The notes under the pieces: generated by a model
Seen by the model: the letters and a program-made list of their open reading frames with translations, nothing else
Told to the model about the DNA's origin: nothing
Databases searched by the model: none
Position numbers and translations under genes: made by a program
Part shown: one piece after another, positions 24,232 through 34,596 of the stretch
Layout: each line of letters begins with the position of its first letter
How positions within the stretch are numbered: the stretch's first letter is position 1
Assembly (NCBI RefSeq): GCF_900109225.1
Contig: NZ_FNZK01000002.1
Span: forward strand, 1-64,000
DNA from: Propionispira arboris
Lineage (GTDB): Bacteria > Bacillota > Negativicutes > Selenomonadales > Selenomonadaceae
DNA length: 64,000 bases
Direction of reading: 5' to 3'

Positions 24232-25488
24232 ATGGGACAAAGTAAGAAAAAAATGGGTCTGAGTACACAGATTCTTTTGGGCTTAGTTATTGGTGCCCTC
24301 TTTGGTTATTTCTTTCCTGAAATAGGTGCCAAAATGAAACCATTGGGTGATGCTTTTGTACGTATGATCAAAATGATTGTTGTGCCTTTGATTTTCAGTA
24401 CATTGGTTATCGGGATTGCCGGAACAGGAGATTTTAAAAAGCTGGGGCGTTTAGGTGGTAAAGCCATTATTTGGTTTGAAGCAGCGACTACCGTTGCCCT
24501 TGCTGTCGGTTTGATTGTAGTAAATTTTGTTCAGCCGGGTATAGGTGTTGATATGCCGATTCCAGCAGATGCTAGTGCGCAAGCAGCTGCAACTGCCAAA
24601 AAAACAATTGATATGGGTGAATACCTTTTACATATTATTCCAACGAATATTGTTGATGCCTGTGCACGCAATGATATGTTACAAATAATTTTCTTTACTT
24701 GTTTTTTTGGTGTGGGTGTTGCTCATATTGGTAAAGATGGTGAAACTATTGTCAATATGTGCCGCAGTATTGCCGAAACCATGTTTAAAGTAACGCATTA
24801 TGTTATGAAATTAGCGCCTATCGGTATTTTTGCAATGATTTCTTATACAGTAGGCAGCTTTGGTGTTGCGATGCTGATTCCACTCGGAAAATTAATTCTA
24901 TCACTTGTTGGGGCTGCTATTATCTTTTTAGCTATTTTACTTACTTGTGCATCGTTGATTACAGGTATAAATTTCCTGCATGTAGTTACAGGCGTAAAAG
25001 AAGCCTTATTACTGGCTTTTTCGACTGCAAGCAGTGAAGCCGCCTTGCCGATTGCGATGCAGCGATTAGAACAACTGGGTGTGCCAAAAAATATTGTAAC
25101 TTTTGTTATGCCGACTGGATATTCTTTTAATTTAGATGGGTCGACATTATATAGTTCTTTAACGGTTATTTTTATTGCGCAGATTTATGGAATTGAACTT
25201 TCCTTAGGTGAACAGCTGCTCATGATGCTGACGCTGATGCTATCGACGAAAGGTATTGCTGGTGTTCCGGGAGCTGGGTTCATCGTTGTGGCAGCTACAG
25301 CAACCGCATTTGGTCTGCCAGCGGATGGAGTAGCAATTGTTCTTGGTGTAGATAGAATCTTAGATATGATTCGTACATTTTGTAATGTCTTTGGAAACTG
25401 TGTAGCAACGGTTGTAGTTGCTCATTGGGAAAAAGATTTGACCAAAGAAAGTTTTAACGAAGCTTATCAAAAGAATTTCAATAGTTAA
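24232..25488 (+). CDS. gltP: Dicarboxylate/amino acid:cation symporter (DAACS family, GltP/DctA-like)
   Basis: 418 residues with about eight membrane helices and two re-entrant loops. Diagnostic segments are STASSEAALPIAMQRLE (serine-rich re-entrant loop), PTGYSFNLDGSTLYSSL, GIAGVPGAGFIV and GVDRILDMIRTFCNVFGN. It imports glutamate, aspartate or C4-dicarboxylates with Na+ or H+. It is monocistronic. A short inverted-repeat element and a bidirectional terminator follow. Confidence 0.9.
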   Translation: MGQSKKKMGLSTQILLGLVIGALFGYFFPEIGAKMKPLGDAFVRMIKMIVVPLIFSTLVIGIAGTGDFKKLGRLGGKAIIWFEAATTVALAVGLIVVNFVQPGIGVDMPIPADASAQAAATAKKTIDMGEYLLHIIPTNIVDACARNDMLQIIFFTCFFGVGVAHIGKDGETIVNMCRSIAETMFKVTHYVMKLAPIGIFAMISYTVGSFGVAMLIPLGKLILSLVGAAIIFLAILLTCASLITGINFLHVVTGVKEALLLAFSTASSEAALPIAMQRLEQLGVPKNIVTFVMPTGYSFNLDGSTLYSSLTVIFIAQIYGIELSLGEQLLMMLTLMLSTKGIAGVPGAGFIVVAATATAFGLPADGVAIVLGVDRILDMIRTFCNVFGNCVATVVVAHWEKDLTKESFNEAYQKNFNS

Positions 25489-25495
25489 TATATAT

Positions 25496-25555
25496 AAGTT
25501 ACATTAAAAAATTACAGCTAGCTTATTAGTTTGCCATATAAAATATTTAATGCAG
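25496..25555 (+). repeat. Inverted-repeat element, internally deleted copy (about 60 bp)
   Basis: The left end AAGTTACATTAAA and right part TTTGCCATATAAAATATTTAATGC match the ends of the elements at 40653-40791 and 53708-53848. The central hairpin is missing. Confidence 0.6.
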
Positions 25556-25572
25556 AAAATTTTTTATAGAAC

Positions 25573-25621
25573 AAAAAAACACGCTGGAAATCCAATCATG
25601 GATTTTTAGCGTGCTTTTTTT
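25573..25621. terminator. Bidirectional terminator between gltP and the exporter-like gene
   Basis: AAAAAAACACGCT...AGCGTGCTTTTTTT with an inner AAATCCA/TGGATTT stem. A-run and T-run on the two sides allow termination of both convergent genes. Confidence 0.85.
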
Positions 25622-25629
25622 GTTATGTG

Positions 25630-26583
25630 TTATGAATCGGATTTTAAGATTCGTTCGAGAATTAAAAATTCTTCCATATCATTTAAAAACTGGTATAAAA
25701 TGCTGCGATTTTCGAATTCTTGCCGATCTTTCGGCAAATCCATTTCGGTGAAGCTGCTGCGAAGCTTTGTGAGTTTTTCAAACTCTTTTTCAGCTGATTT
25801 ATGTACTTGGATGGATTCAGCAACTTGCGTTGTAAAGGCGGCAATCAAAATGGTTTGTTTATAAGTTACGGATAATCGGATAAAATGTTTGCGCATTTTA
25901 AATAAACAAGCTGCCTGTTGCTGGCGGATATTCATATATTGTACATAGACATTGGTCGTAGAAGAAAAATGATTGTCGACATTTTTATTGGTTAGGACTT
26001 GTCCTTTTTTTATTTCAGCTTTCAACTGCTGAAATAATTCTTCTTCTTTGATCGAAACGAAACGATTACGTAATGAATCAGCCATGCCTAATAATATTTT
26101 ACGCAGCAGTTGATCAATATAGATATTTTCTTTGCGAATTTCATTTTCAAAACTTGGCATGTATAAATTTAAAAATAGTGCAATGGATATCCCAATTCCC
26201 ATTAAGGATAATTGATTCAATATAAAAGCAATACTAATGTTGTTTTCTATCAGTATATGTGTAATAAGGACAGAACTAACAACGATCCCTTCCTGAATAT
26301 GCAGCTTCGCTGACAGGGGAATAAAAAACAACAAGAAAAACCCAAAGACCCATGGAGCAAAACCAAACAAGAAAAATGAGATTACTGCTAGCAGCAATGC
26401 TAAAAAAAATGCAGCAATCATTTTCGAGGCAAATTGCCATGATTGTCTTCGGGTACTTTGCAGGCAAAGAATGGTAATGATTCCAGCTGCTGTAGCATAA
26501 GACAAATTCAGCGTCTGAGCAAAATAAATCGAAATGACTACGCCAACGACAGTTTTTAGGGTACGATAGCCAATGAAATTCAT
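25630..26583 (-). CDS. Aromatic acid exporter-family (ArAE_1/FUSC-like) membrane protein
   Basis: 317 residues, ATG at 26583 with GGAGGTAG upstream. Residues 1-145 have about five membrane helices and begin MNFIGYRTLKTVVGVVISIY, with LQSTRRQSWQFASKMIAA. The C-terminal half (about 150-317) is a soluble helical domain rich in charge, as in ArAE_1_C proteins. The family is predicted to export organic acids, and function is unproven for this subgroup. It is a single-gene unit. Confidence 0.8.
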   Translation of the reverse strand: MNFIGYRTLKTVVGVVISIYFAQTLNLSYATAAGIITILCLQSTRRQSWQFASKMIAAFFLALLLAVISFFLFGFAPWVFGFFLLFFIPLSAKLHIQEGIVVSSVLITHILIENNISIAFILNQLSLMGIGISIALFLNLYMPSFENEIRKENIYIDQLLRKILLGMADSLRNRFVSIKEEELFQQLKAEIKKGQVLTNKNVDNHFSSTTNVYVQYMNIRQQQAACLFKMRKHFIRLSVTYKQTILIAAFTTQVAESIQVHKSAEKEFEKLTKLRSSFTEMDLPKDRQEFENRSILYQFLNDMEEFLILERILKSDS

Positions 26584-26862
26584 AAACTACCTCCATTCGC
26601 ATATGATAATTTATTTTAACATAAATCTATAACAAATCAACTTTGTGTTCTATTCTTGAAAACAGCTGTAGATGCATTGTGTTGATGGTAACTTGCTGGA
26701 TTTTTAAAATCAAATTCATTTGGAAATCTTTTTCCAAAGGAGTTCGTCTAGATTTGTCAAATTACACAAGTACATGATGAAAGTATGGTCGTGTAATAGT
26801 ATGAATGTATTTTCCGAATGATCGTGAATCTTGTATGGATTGAAATGTTTGGAGGGAAGCCT

Positions 26863-27225
26863 ATGAAAAAAGTATTGATAGTGGACGATGCAGCTTTTGT
26901 TCGATTCGCAATGAAAAACATGTTAGAGAAAAATGGTTATGAAGTCGTCGGTGAAGCCCCAGATGGTTCAACGGCAATCTTGCAGTATAAAGAACTTCAA
27001 CCTGATTTTGTGACAATGGATATTACAATGCCAGGGATGAATGGTATAGAAACATTGAAGGAAATTAAAAAATTTGATCCGAATGCTGTCATCGTAATGG
27101 TTTCAGCGATGGGACATGAAAATTTCGTCAAAGAAGCGGTACTAAATGGAGCAGTTTATTTTTTAGTTAAGCCGATTAAGGAGGAAAATTTAATTGAAGT
27201 ATTGAGTAAAATCATTGAATCATAA
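26863..27225 (+). CDS. cheY: Chemotaxis response regulator CheY
   Basis: 120 residues from the ATG at 26863 (GGAGGGA upstream). It is a stand-alone receiver with D8/D9, phosphorylation site D53 (FVTMDITMPGMNG), MVSAMG, and the VKP lysine. It carries the signal from CheA to the flagellar motor. It is the first gene of cheY-cheA-cheW-mcp-cheR-cheB. The small-molecule Mg2+ site is complete. Confidence 0.9.
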   Translation: MKKVLIVDDAAFVRFAMKNMLEKNGYEVVGEAPDGSTAILQYKELQPDFVTMDITMPGMNGIETLKEIKKFDPNAVIVMVSAMGHENFVKEAVLNGAVYFLVKPIKEENLIEVLSKIIES

Positions 27226-27252
27226 TTGAATACGAAGGGACTTGATGATGCT

Positions 27253-29280
27253 GTGGATTCTATGTTGGAAATGTTCATTTTTGAAACGAATCAGAATTTA
27301 GAACAATTGGAGCAAATTACGATTCAAAGTGAAAAAAATGGTGCTTTCAGCGGAGAAGAAATCAATGATATTTTTCGTATCATGCATACCATAAAAGGGT
27401 CTTCAGCTATGATGGAAGCCTTGGAAGTGACCGCGCTGGCCCATGCCGTTGAAGATATATTTTTTTATGTACGCGAAAAAAAACCGGAAAAACTGGATTG
27501 TTCTATATTGACCGATCTTGTTTTAAATGCTGCTGATTTTATTAAGACGGAAATTGATAAAATGGAAGCTGGTGAAAAAACAGATGCAATTGCTGCGGAT
27601 TTGATTGAGTCAACCAGTGCGTTTTTGCTGCAGTTAAAACAAATAAATGGAGAACAACCAGCAAAAATAACCTTGCCAGTCAAACCAAAACCAATTCAGG
27701 CATCAACTCAAAAGCTCAGTTCCTATATTGATTTAGATGAACCGGTGAATGTTTTTCAAGCTAAGATTACGTATAAAGATCATTGTGAAATGGAAAATAT
27801 TCGAGCGTATACTTTGATTAATAATGTAAAAGGTATTGTTGGCGAACTGCATTATCTGCCGGATAATATTTTAGAAGATGATGAAAGTGCCAATATAATT
27901 CGTAAAAATGGGTTTAACATATGCTTTACCACTAGTAAGGAATATGATGAAATTAGTGTTTTGTTGAATCGAACTATATTTTTGAAAGAGCTCGAGCTTG
28001 AGCAATTAACGGATGTTACAGAATGCAGCTATTGGCCGAAAAAAGAAATGCTGCCAAAAAAAGCTTTGCCAGAACAAATCATAGCCAAAGGAGAAGAGCG
28101 AGAAATAAATCATCCCAGTATGATCAGTGTCAATGTCACGAAACTGGATATTTTAATGGATCTGGTTGGTGAGCTCGTTATTTCGGAAGCGATGGTTACG
28201 GAAAATCCGGATTTGCAAGGTTTGGATTTGGATAATTTTTATAAAGCGGCACGGCAGCTTAAAAAAATCAGTACGGAGCTGCAAGATGGAGTCATGTCAA
28301 TTCGGATGGTACCGCTTAGTGGAACGTTCCAGAAAATGAACCGAATTGTTCGTGATATGTCGAAGAAGCTTAATAAACAAGCCGAACTGGTTTTAGTTGG
28401 CGAAGAAACAGAAGTGGATAAAAATGTAATCGAACATATTTCAGACCCTTTGATGCATTTGATTCGAAATTCGCTTGATCATGGAATTGAATTACCAGAA
28501 GATCGGAAGAAAGCAGGTAAAAACCCCGTCGGAAAAATTACCCTTGAAGCTAAGAATGCCGGCAATGAAGTTATTATTAATATTGTTGATGATGGACAAG
28601 GGCTAAATAAAGAAAAAATTTTAAAAAAAGCGAAAGAAAATCAGCTGCTTTATAAAAATGAAAGTGATTTTACGGATAAAGAAATTTATTCTTTTATTTT
28701 TTCTCCAGGGCTTTCCACAAATGAAAAAGTGACAGAATTTTCTGGTCGAGGCGTCGGTATGGATGTTGTTATGAAAAATATCAATGCCGTTGGTGGTAAT
28801 ATTATTGTGAATAGTGAACCGGGAAAAGGCAGTATGATTACTTTGAAAATCCCGTTGACTCTGGCAATTATTACTGGTATGACCATAAAAGTAGGGCAGT
28901 CACGCTATACGATTCCAATTATGTCGATTCGTGAATCTTTTAAACCATCGCTGGATAATATTCTTGTCGATCCAAATGGCAATGAAATGATTATGGTACG
29001 GGGAAAGTGTTATTCTATCATGCGGCTGCACCAGCTATACAATATCGTTGGTGCTGTAACTGACTTTAATGATGGAATTATGATCATGATTGAGACCGAA
29101 AAAACGACAATCGGCCTTTTTGCCGATCAATTAATCGGGCAGCAGCAAATTGTTGTGAAGCCGATTCCGGCTTACATCAAAAATATCAGTAAAACGCAGG
29201 GCGTAACAGGGTGCACCTTGCTTGGCGATGGAAATATCAGTTTGATTCTTGACGCAGTAGGAATTGTAAACCGTGTTTAG
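27253..29280 (+). CDS. cheA: Chemotaxis histidine kinase CheA
   Basis: 675 residues from a GTG at 27253, about 12 bases after AAGGGA. A TTG right after the cheY stop (27226) or an ATG at 27262 are alternatives. The GTG fits the family start MDxxLxxFxxE. Domains are HPt (phospho-His about 45 in MHTIKGSS), a P2-like middle region (about 145-265), dimerisation P3 (VTKLDILMDLVGELVI), kinase P4 (LIRNSLDHGIE, DDGQGL, SGRGVGMDVV), and a C-terminal CheW-like P5. It phosphorylates CheY and CheB. Confidence 0.9.
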   Translation: MDSMLEMFIFETNQNLEQLEQITIQSEKNGAFSGEEINDIFRIMHTIKGSSAMMEALEVTALAHAVEDIFFYVREKKPEKLDCSILTDLVLNAADFIKTEIDKMEAGEKTDAIAADLIESTSAFLLQLKQINGEQPAKITLPVKPKPIQASTQKLSSYIDLDEPVNVFQAKITYKDHCEMENIRAYTLINNVKGIVGELHYLPDNILEDDESANIIRKNGFNICFTTSKEYDEISVLLNRTIFLKELELEQLTDVTECSYWPKKEMLPKKALPEQIIAKGEEREINHPSMISVNVTKLDILMDLVGELVISEAMVTENPDLQGLDLDNFYKAARQLKKISTELQDGVMSIRMVPLSGTFQKMNRIVRDMSKKLNKQAELVLVGEETEVDKNVIEHISDPLMHLIRNSLDHGIELPEDRKKAGKNPVGKITLEAKNAGNEVIINIVDDGQGLNKEKILKKAKENQLLYKNESDFTDKEIYSFIFSPGLSTNEKVTEFSGRGVGMDVVMKNINAVGGNIIVNSEPGKGSMITLKIPLTLAIITGMTIKVGQSRYTIPIMSIRESFKPSLDNILVDPNGNEMIMVRGKCYSIMRLHQLYNIVGAVTDFNDGIMIMIETEKTTIGLFADQLIGQQQIVVKPIPAYIKNISKTQGVTGCTLLGDGNISLILDAVGIVNRV

Positions 29281-29317
29281 CATGCATAGGCCAATAGCGA
29301 AAAAGGAGATGAGTGTA

Positions 29318-29797
29318 GTGGCTGAAGAGGTAATGGAACTTGATGAAGATACACAAAAAGATAAATATTTGACTTTTTTTATTGGCAAAGAAATTTATGG
29401 AATCGATATCCGTTTAGTTACTGAGATTATTGGTATTCAGCCGATTACGGAAATTCCGGAAGTTCCAGTATATGTTAAGGGAATCATAAATTTAAGGGGG
29501 AAGATCATTCCGGTTATGGATGTACGTTTACGGTTCAAAAAAGAATTTTTAGCATACAATGATCGGACCTGTGTTATTGTTATTGAAGCACATGAGATTG
29601 CTCTGGGATTGATTGTGGACGGGGTAGCCGAAGTGCTGCGAATCGGTGAAGAAAACATCGTACCACCACCGGAAATTAGAGCAGCACAGAATAAATATAT
29701 TAAAGGCATTGGTAAGACCGGCAACGAAGTCAATTTATTGCTTGATTGTGATAAGCTTTTGACGGACCAAGATGAAGCGGCAATTGTTGATTTATAA
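29318..29797 (+). CDS. cheW: Chemotaxis coupling protein CheW
   Basis: 159 residues from a GTG at 29318, 9 bases after AAGGAG. The ATG at 29309 touches the ribosome site and is unlikely. It is a single CheW domain ([49 protein letters not shown]) that links CheA to receptors. It lies just after cheA and 17 bases before the receptor gene. Confidence 0.9.
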   Translation: MAEEVMELDEDTQKDKYLTFFIGKEIYGIDIRLVTEIIGIQPITEIPEVPVYVKGIINLRGKIIPVMDVRLRFKKEFLAYNDRTCVIVIEAHEIALGLIVDGVAEVLRIGEENIVPPPEIRAAQNKYIKGIGKTGNEVNLLLDCDKLLTDQDEAAIVDL

Positions 29798-29814
29798 AAA
29801 TTGGAGGGATTAAC

Positions 29815-31500
29815 GTGAAATGGTTTAAAGATATGAACGTAGGGAAAAAAGTAACAGGAGCTTTTTTAATTCTATCTTTTATCGTAACAATTCTCAGCGT
29901 TATGGTTGTCTATAATATTTATAAAATTGATAGCCGCTATAGTGATCTCTATTCTAATAATGGTCTGGCAACGGGCTATATTGGTGAAATGGGAATGTTT
30001 TTCAATGATTCTAGAGTGACTTACTATAGTATTGTGATTGAAAAAGACTATAATACGAATATGCAAAACATCGCCAAATTAAAAGATATTGATACTAAAA
30101 TTAATGATGTATATAATTTGTTAGTGTCGAAATCACAAACGGATCAGACGAAAGAAGAACTTCGACAATTTAAAGATACATTAGATAAATACCGAACCCT
30201 TAGGCAGGGCAGTATTGATTTGGCACTGCAAAATAAAAATGAGGAAGCCTTGATGACGTTTCGTCAGGCCGGAGCAAGACAACTATCGGAAGATCTGAAC
30301 AATCAATTAATGGATCTATTCAAGGTAATGGAAAGTACTGGAATGAAGCAATCCGATACGCTCACAGAGCAAGCTTATGTTATGATCTATACAATGCTGG
30401 CGGTAGCAATTGTCGTCATTATACTATCTTTGCTATTAGGAAATTTTATTGCCAGTTATATTCGTAAGGCCATTCATGCACTAATGGAAGCTGCAGAAAA
30501 AATTGCGAGTGGTGACTTGGATGTCCAAATACCGATTGACAGTCGTGATGAATTAGGGCATCTGGCGCAGGCTTTTGACAAAATGTCAAACAATGTAAAT
30601 ACAGCAATGGAAAATATAAATGCTGCATCGGAACAGGTAGCAGCGGGTTCAAAAAATGTTTCGGAAGCGAGTATTTCGTTATCCCAGGGAGCAACAGAAC
30701 AAGCAAGTTCTGTCGAAGAATTATCTTCTTCATTGGAAGAAATTTCTGCACAAACAAAATTAAATGCCAATAATGCAGATAAAGCAAACTCACTGACTAA
30801 TACAGCTAAAACAAATGCAGGGACTGGTAATGCATATATGCATGATATGCTGCGGGCCATGACTGAAATTAATGCTTCCTCAACAGGCATTTCCAAGATT
30901 ATTAAAGTCATTGATGAAATTGCCTTTCAAACAAATATTCTAGCACTGAATGCAGCCGTGGAAGCTGCGCGGGCCGGGCAGCATGGCAAGGGCTTTGCGG
31001 TAGTGGCAGAAGAAGTTCGTAATTTGGCAGCTCGTTCAGCCAAAGCAGCGAAGGAAACAACAGATATGATTGAAGGCTCGATTGGTAAGGTGAATGAAGG
31101 AACAAAAATTGCCAATCAAACGGCAGAAGCTTTAACACAAATTGTCCAGATTGTAACAGAAGTAGCCGAATTAGTAGAGAAAATTGCGAGTGCCTCAAAT
31201 GAGCAGAGTATTGCCCTCGAGCAAATCAATCAAGGCGTAATCCAAGTTTCTGAAGTCGTACAGTCCAATTCCTCGACCGCTGAGGAAAGTGCATCAGCCA
31301 GTGAACAGCTTAATGCACAGGCTGAACTTTTGAAAGAAACCGTCAGCCAATTTAAATTGCGGGTGAATACACAGGCGAAACAAAATTTTTATTCAAATAA
31401 AGATGATGTTACGCAACCGCCAAGAATAACAAAAGGCAAACATAGTAAAAAAATTCCGAGTCAGATTGCTTTAAGTGATGATGAATTTGGTAAATATTAG
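29815..31500 (+). CDS. Methyl-accepting chemotaxis protein (4HB_MCP type)
   Basis: 561 residues, GTG start at 29815 after GGAGGGA. TM1 is at about 13-33. A four-helix-bundle periplasmic ligand domain runs from about 35 to 187, and TM2 from about 189 to 212. A HAMP domain follows, then a long coiled-coil signalling domain with the hairpin tip [23 protein letters not shown] and methylation-type Glu/Gln helices. The ligand is unknown. Its place inside the che operon suggests it is the main receptor for this set. Confidence 0.9.
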   Translation: MKWFKDMNVGKKVTGAFLILSFIVTILSVMVVYNIYKIDSRYSDLYSNNGLATGYIGEMGMFFNDSRVTYYSIVIEKDYNTNMQNIAKLKDIDTKINDVYNLLVSKSQTDQTKEELRQFKDTLDKYRTLRQGSIDLALQNKNEEALMTFRQAGARQLSEDLNNQLMDLFKVMESTGMKQSDTLTEQAYVMIYTMLAVAIVVIILSLLLGNFIASYIRKAIHALMEAAEKIASGDLDVQIPIDSRDELGHLAQAFDKMSNNVNTAMENINAASEQVAAGSKNVSEASISLSQGATEQASSVEELSSSLEEISAQTKLNANNADKANSLTNTAKTNAGTGNAYMHDMLRAMTEINASSTGISKIIKVIDEIAFQTNILALNAAVEAARAGQHGKGFAVVAEEVRNLAARSAKAAKETTDMIEGSIGKVNEGTKIANQTAEALTQIVQIVTEVAELVEKIASASNEQSIALEQINQGVIQVSEVVQSNSSTAEESASASEQLNAQAELLKETVSQFKLRVNTQAKQNFYSNKDDVTQPPRITKGKHSKKIPSQIALSDDEFGKY

Positions 31501-31527
31501 ATTCTGAGATAATGGCAGGTGAGGCTT

Positions 31528-32343
31528 ATGCTTTCTATGACGGATGCTGAATTTATTGAGTTAGCTGCCTATATTAAAAAAAAATTTGGTGTGAATCTAG
31601 GGCTGGAAAAAAGGAATTTAGTTCATGGTCGATTGCAGAAAATTATAAGTGAGCATGGCTTTTTGACACTGCGGGAATATTATGAATATCTGCTAGCGGA
31701 TATATCTGGGGCTGCCAATGTAGAATTGGTCAATGCGATTACGACAAATCATACTTTTTTTATGCGGGAGCCAAGTCACTTTGATTTTTTTTCACAGCAG
31801 GTATTACCTTTTTTGTACCAAACGATTCATAATCATGATTTAAGAGTGTGGTGTGCAGTCTGTTCAACCGGAGAGGAAGCTTATACTCTGGCAATGCTCA
31901 TAGCTGATTTTTTTTCTGTGAAAAATCAGCTATGGGATACTAAATTATTGGCAACAGATATCTCCCTGCAAGCTCTCAGATTTGCCCAAAAAGGCATTTA
32001 TTCAAAGGAAGAGGTCATGAACTTGCCAAGGAAATGGCAAACTATATATTTCAATGAATTTGAAGAGAATCATTATAAAATAAAAAATGAATTACAGGCA
32101 CAGGTGATTTTCCGCCAATTTAATTTAATGGATGAGATTTTTCCTTTTAAGAAAAAATTTCATACGATTTTTTGTCGGAATGTAATGATTTATTTTGATG
32201 ATAAGACGCGTAGACGGTTAGTGGAGAAGTTTTATGAGTATTTGGAGCCGGGAGGATATCTGTTTATTGGTCATTCAGAGGTGATTGATCGCAATGCTGC
32301 ATTGTTTTCGTATGTTATGCCGTCTGTCTATAGAAAGGGATGA
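31528..32343 (+). CDS. cheR: Chemotaxis methyltransferase CheR
   Basis: 271 residues, ATG at 31528 (AGGTGAGG upstream; an ATG at 31537 is an alternative). The N-terminal helical domain has RLQKIISEHG and TTNHTFFMREPSHFDFF. The SAM-binding fold has VWCAVCSTGEEAYTLAM and ATDISLQAL, with FCRNVMIYFD and GGYLFIGHSE. It methylates receptor glutamates. Its stop overlaps the cheB start region. Confidence 0.9.
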   Translation: MLSMTDAEFIELAAYIKKKFGVNLGLEKRNLVHGRLQKIISEHGFLTLREYYEYLLADISGAANVELVNAITTNHTFFMREPSHFDFFSQQVLPFLYQTIHNHDLRVWCAVCSTGEEAYTLAMLIADFFSVKNQLWDTKLLATDISLQALRFAQKGIYSKEEVMNLPRKWQTIYFNEFEENHYKIKNELQAQVIFRQFNLMDEIFPFKKKFHTIFCRNVMIYFDDKTRRRLVEKFYEYLEPGGYLFIGHSEVIDRNAALFSYVMPSVYRKG

Positions 32344-32348
32344 TTTCT

Positions 32349-33359
32349 TTGTCTAAAATCAAAGTTTTGGTTGTTGATGATTCGTTGTTTTTTCGTGAGA
32401 TGTTAGCACGAGGTTTAGCGGCGGATGCTCAAATTGAAATTGTAGCAACAGCTGCTGATCCTTTTGAGGCTAGGGACAAAATCCTGAAATATCATCCAGA
32501 TGTCATGACCTTGGATATTGAAATGCCAAAAATGAATGGCATTGAATTTTTACGTAAGTTAATGCCGCAATATCCAATTCCGACTATTGTGATTAGTGCG
32601 GCTAATAATTGTGTGTTTGAGGCAATCAGTCTGGGCGCAATTGATTTCGTCAAAAAACCGGATGAACAATCCGCAGTGGCGCGCCGAGAATTTTTGGACG
32701 ATTTAATTTTTAAAGTTAAAACGGCAGTAGCAGCTAAAATACAAGCTATGAGTCCGATTGCACATCATGCGGTAAATAACGATCATGCGATACGCTTGGA
32801 AACGCAGCTTATTGCGATAGGGGCTTCCACTGGTGGTACGGTGGCTTTGACGAATCTATTACTGTCTTTAGAGCCGCCGCTGCCTGGTATTGTGGTTGTA
32901 CAACATATACCACCGATCTTTTCGGATATGTTTGCCAAACGCTTGGATTTAGTTACGAAATTCCATGTGAAGGAAGCAGCTACGGGGGATCGAATTCTTC
33001 CCGGTGATGTATTAATTGCTCCAGGTGACCAGCAAATGAAAGTTAAAAAGATAGGATCAATTTATAAAATAGAATGTTCCTTTGGCGAAAAAGTGAATGG
33101 ACATTGTCCTTCGGTAGATGTACTTTTTAATTCGGTGGCCAAGTTTGGTGATAGTGTGATTGGAATCATTATGACCGGAATGGGATTCGATGGCGCCAAG
33201 GGGCTTTTGTCCATGCGCAAGGCGGGAGCTCATACAATTGGACAAGATGAAAAAACATCGGTTGTATATGGAATGCCGAAAGTGGCTTTTAATATTGGTG
33301 CAGTGGAAACACAGCTGCCGCTTGATCAAATCGGTAAGAAAATTTGTTCCCTTATATAA
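32349..33359 (+). CDS. cheB: Chemotaxis methylesterase CheB
   Basis: 336 residues from a TTG at 32349, about 8 bases after AAAGGG. An ATG at 32340 overlaps that site (and the cheR stop) and is less likely. The receiver has D10/D11 and D56 (MTLDIEMPKMNG). The esterase has the catalytic Ser in IGASTGG, the His in VVQHIPP and the Asp in MTGMGFDGAKG. It removes methyl groups (and deamidates) at receptors when phosphorylated by CheA. Last gene of the che operon. Confidence 0.9.
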   Translation: MSKIKVLVVDDSLFFREMLARGLAADAQIEIVATAADPFEARDKILKYHPDVMTLDIEMPKMNGIEFLRKLMPQYPIPTIVISAANNCVFEAISLGAIDFVKKPDEQSAVARREFLDDLIFKVKTAVAAKIQAMSPIAHHAVNNDHAIRLETQLIAIGASTGGTVALTNLLLSLEPPLPGIVVVQHIPPIFSDMFAKRLDLVTKFHVKEAATGDRILPGDVLIAPGDQQMKVKKIGSIYKIECSFGEKVNGHCPSVDVLFNSVAKFGDSVIGIIMTGMGFDGAKGLLSMRKAGAHTIGQDEKTSVVYGMPKVAFNIGAVETQLPLDQIGKKICSLI

Positions 33360-33420
33360 AATACGATATCCATTATTGCATTACTGATTTTTATGACGTA
33401 TAATAAAACAGTAAATAAAA

Positions 33421-33762
33421 GTGATGGGTGTTGCAGGATTAATGGATTTGCGTAAGACTGATATTTTTGCAAATTTAAAATGTTTGAGTACGACAAAAAA
33501 TCATGTTCTTTCTAAATGGATTGAGCGAGGTTTTTTCCTGCCATTTTCCAAGCTTTACAATGTTTTATCTTGTGGTCCAACATATACTTCAATTTATCTG
33601 GAAATGTTGATTTCTAGTTTAAAAAATCGAGTATGGGGCAGAGGCAGGATTTGCCACGGTATAAGTCTGCCTGGTAATGAGGTTTTTGTTGTGAATAAGA
33701 ATACTTTCATCTGTACGGATCATAATAGGTTCATTCCTTTGTATGTGTTTGCAGATCTATAA
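33421..33762 (+). CDS. Doubtful small open frame after cheB
   Basis: 113 codons with no good ribosome site at the first ATG (33421 or 33424) and no family I recognise. The composition (many Cys, Phe, aromatic runs such as RGFFLPFSKLYNVL) is not clearly that of a real protein. It fills the gap before a strong terminator, so it may be a real but unusual gene or a chance frame. Confidence 0.25.
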   Translation: MMGVAGLMDLRKTDIFANLKCLSTTKNHVLSKWIERGFFLPFSKLYNVLSCGPTYTSIYLEMLISSLKNRVWGRGRICHGISLPGNEVFVVNKNTFICTDHNRFIPLYVFADL

Positions 33763-33763
33763 T

Positions 33764-33804
33764 AAAACCCAGCCAATGCTGCAAAGCAGTATTGGCTGGG
33801 TTTT
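33764..33804 (+). terminator. Strong Rho-independent terminator after the che region
   Basis: AAAACCCAGCCAAT...ATTGGCTGGGTTTT with an inner CTGC/GCAG stem. A second, weaker hairpin (AGCCAT/ATGGCT, with a T-rich tail) follows at about 33857-33897. Confidence 0.85.
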
Positions 33805-34048
33805 GCGTGTTTTTAAACAAAAACAGATTGTTTACGGTTTGTATGAAACAAAGAAGCCATGAAGAAAATTTATGGCTGTTTCGTTGTTGCTTTTTAGTAG
33901 TTTCCTGTAATTTCAAATCTCATATGCTGTAGGCAATGTGAGGTTTTGAAATATATAGCATAATTAAATCAGTAGAGCATGATCTTTATTTCGTACAGTA
34001 TATCTTTACGAAGAAAGATTATCCAGATTTCAGGGGGAGGATTCATTT

Positions 34049-34534
34049 ATGAAAGTGGCCATAGTTATGGGAAGCGATTCTGACTGGCCGATTTTAAAAC
34101 CGGCAGCTGAACTGTTGAAACAGTTTGGCATCGAAACAGAGGTTGTTGTTGCTTCAGCGCATCGCACACCAAAGAAAGTGCAAGATTTGGTTACTTCAGC
34201 ACCGGAACGTGGTGTTGGCGCGTTTATTTCAGCGGCAGGTGCAGCAGCACATTTAGGCGGTGTTATTGCTAGTTACACAATTTTACCTGTTATTGGCGTG
34301 CCAATTAATGCAACACCTTTAAATGGAATGGATGCATTGCTTAGTACAGTCCAAATGCCATCAGGCATTCCTGTCGCAACGATGGCTATCAATGGAGCAA
34401 AAAATGCAGCGATTTTTGCGGCACAGATTTTTGCAGTGAGTGATCCTGAAATACAGAAAAAACTTATTGCATTCCGTGAAAAAATGGTAGAAGATGTAGA
34501 GAAAAAAGCGGCTAACGTCGCTGCTCAATTATAA
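34049..34534 (+). CDS. purE: N5-carboxyaminoimidazole ribonucleotide mutase PurE
   Basis: 161 residues. It shows GSDSDWP, SAHRTP, AAGAAAHLGGVIAS and the substrate loop PLNGMDALLSTVQMP, which mark class I PurE. It moves the carboxyl group of N5-CAIR to give CAIR in purine synthesis, with the N5-CAIR synthetase PurK not seen here. First gene of the operon, with AGGGGGAGG upstream. No purine riboswitch was recognised in the 140 bases before it. Confidence 0.95.
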   Translation: MKVAIVMGSDSDWPILKPAAELLKQFGIETEVVVASAHRTPKKVQDLVTSAPERGVGAFISAAGAAAHLGGVIASYTILPVIGVPINATPLNGMDALLSTVQMPSGIPVATMAINGAKNAAIFAAQIFAVSDPEIQKKLIAFREKMVEDVEKKAANVAAQL

Positions 34535-34596
34535 GTAAAGTATAGTTTAATTTAAGTTTGAAAAAATTATTCAATAAAATGGAGGCTTATTCAAAA

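Noticed and set aside
33909-34048. Purine riboswitch before purE
   Set aside because: No conserved loop words or pairing of the purine aptamer could be made out.
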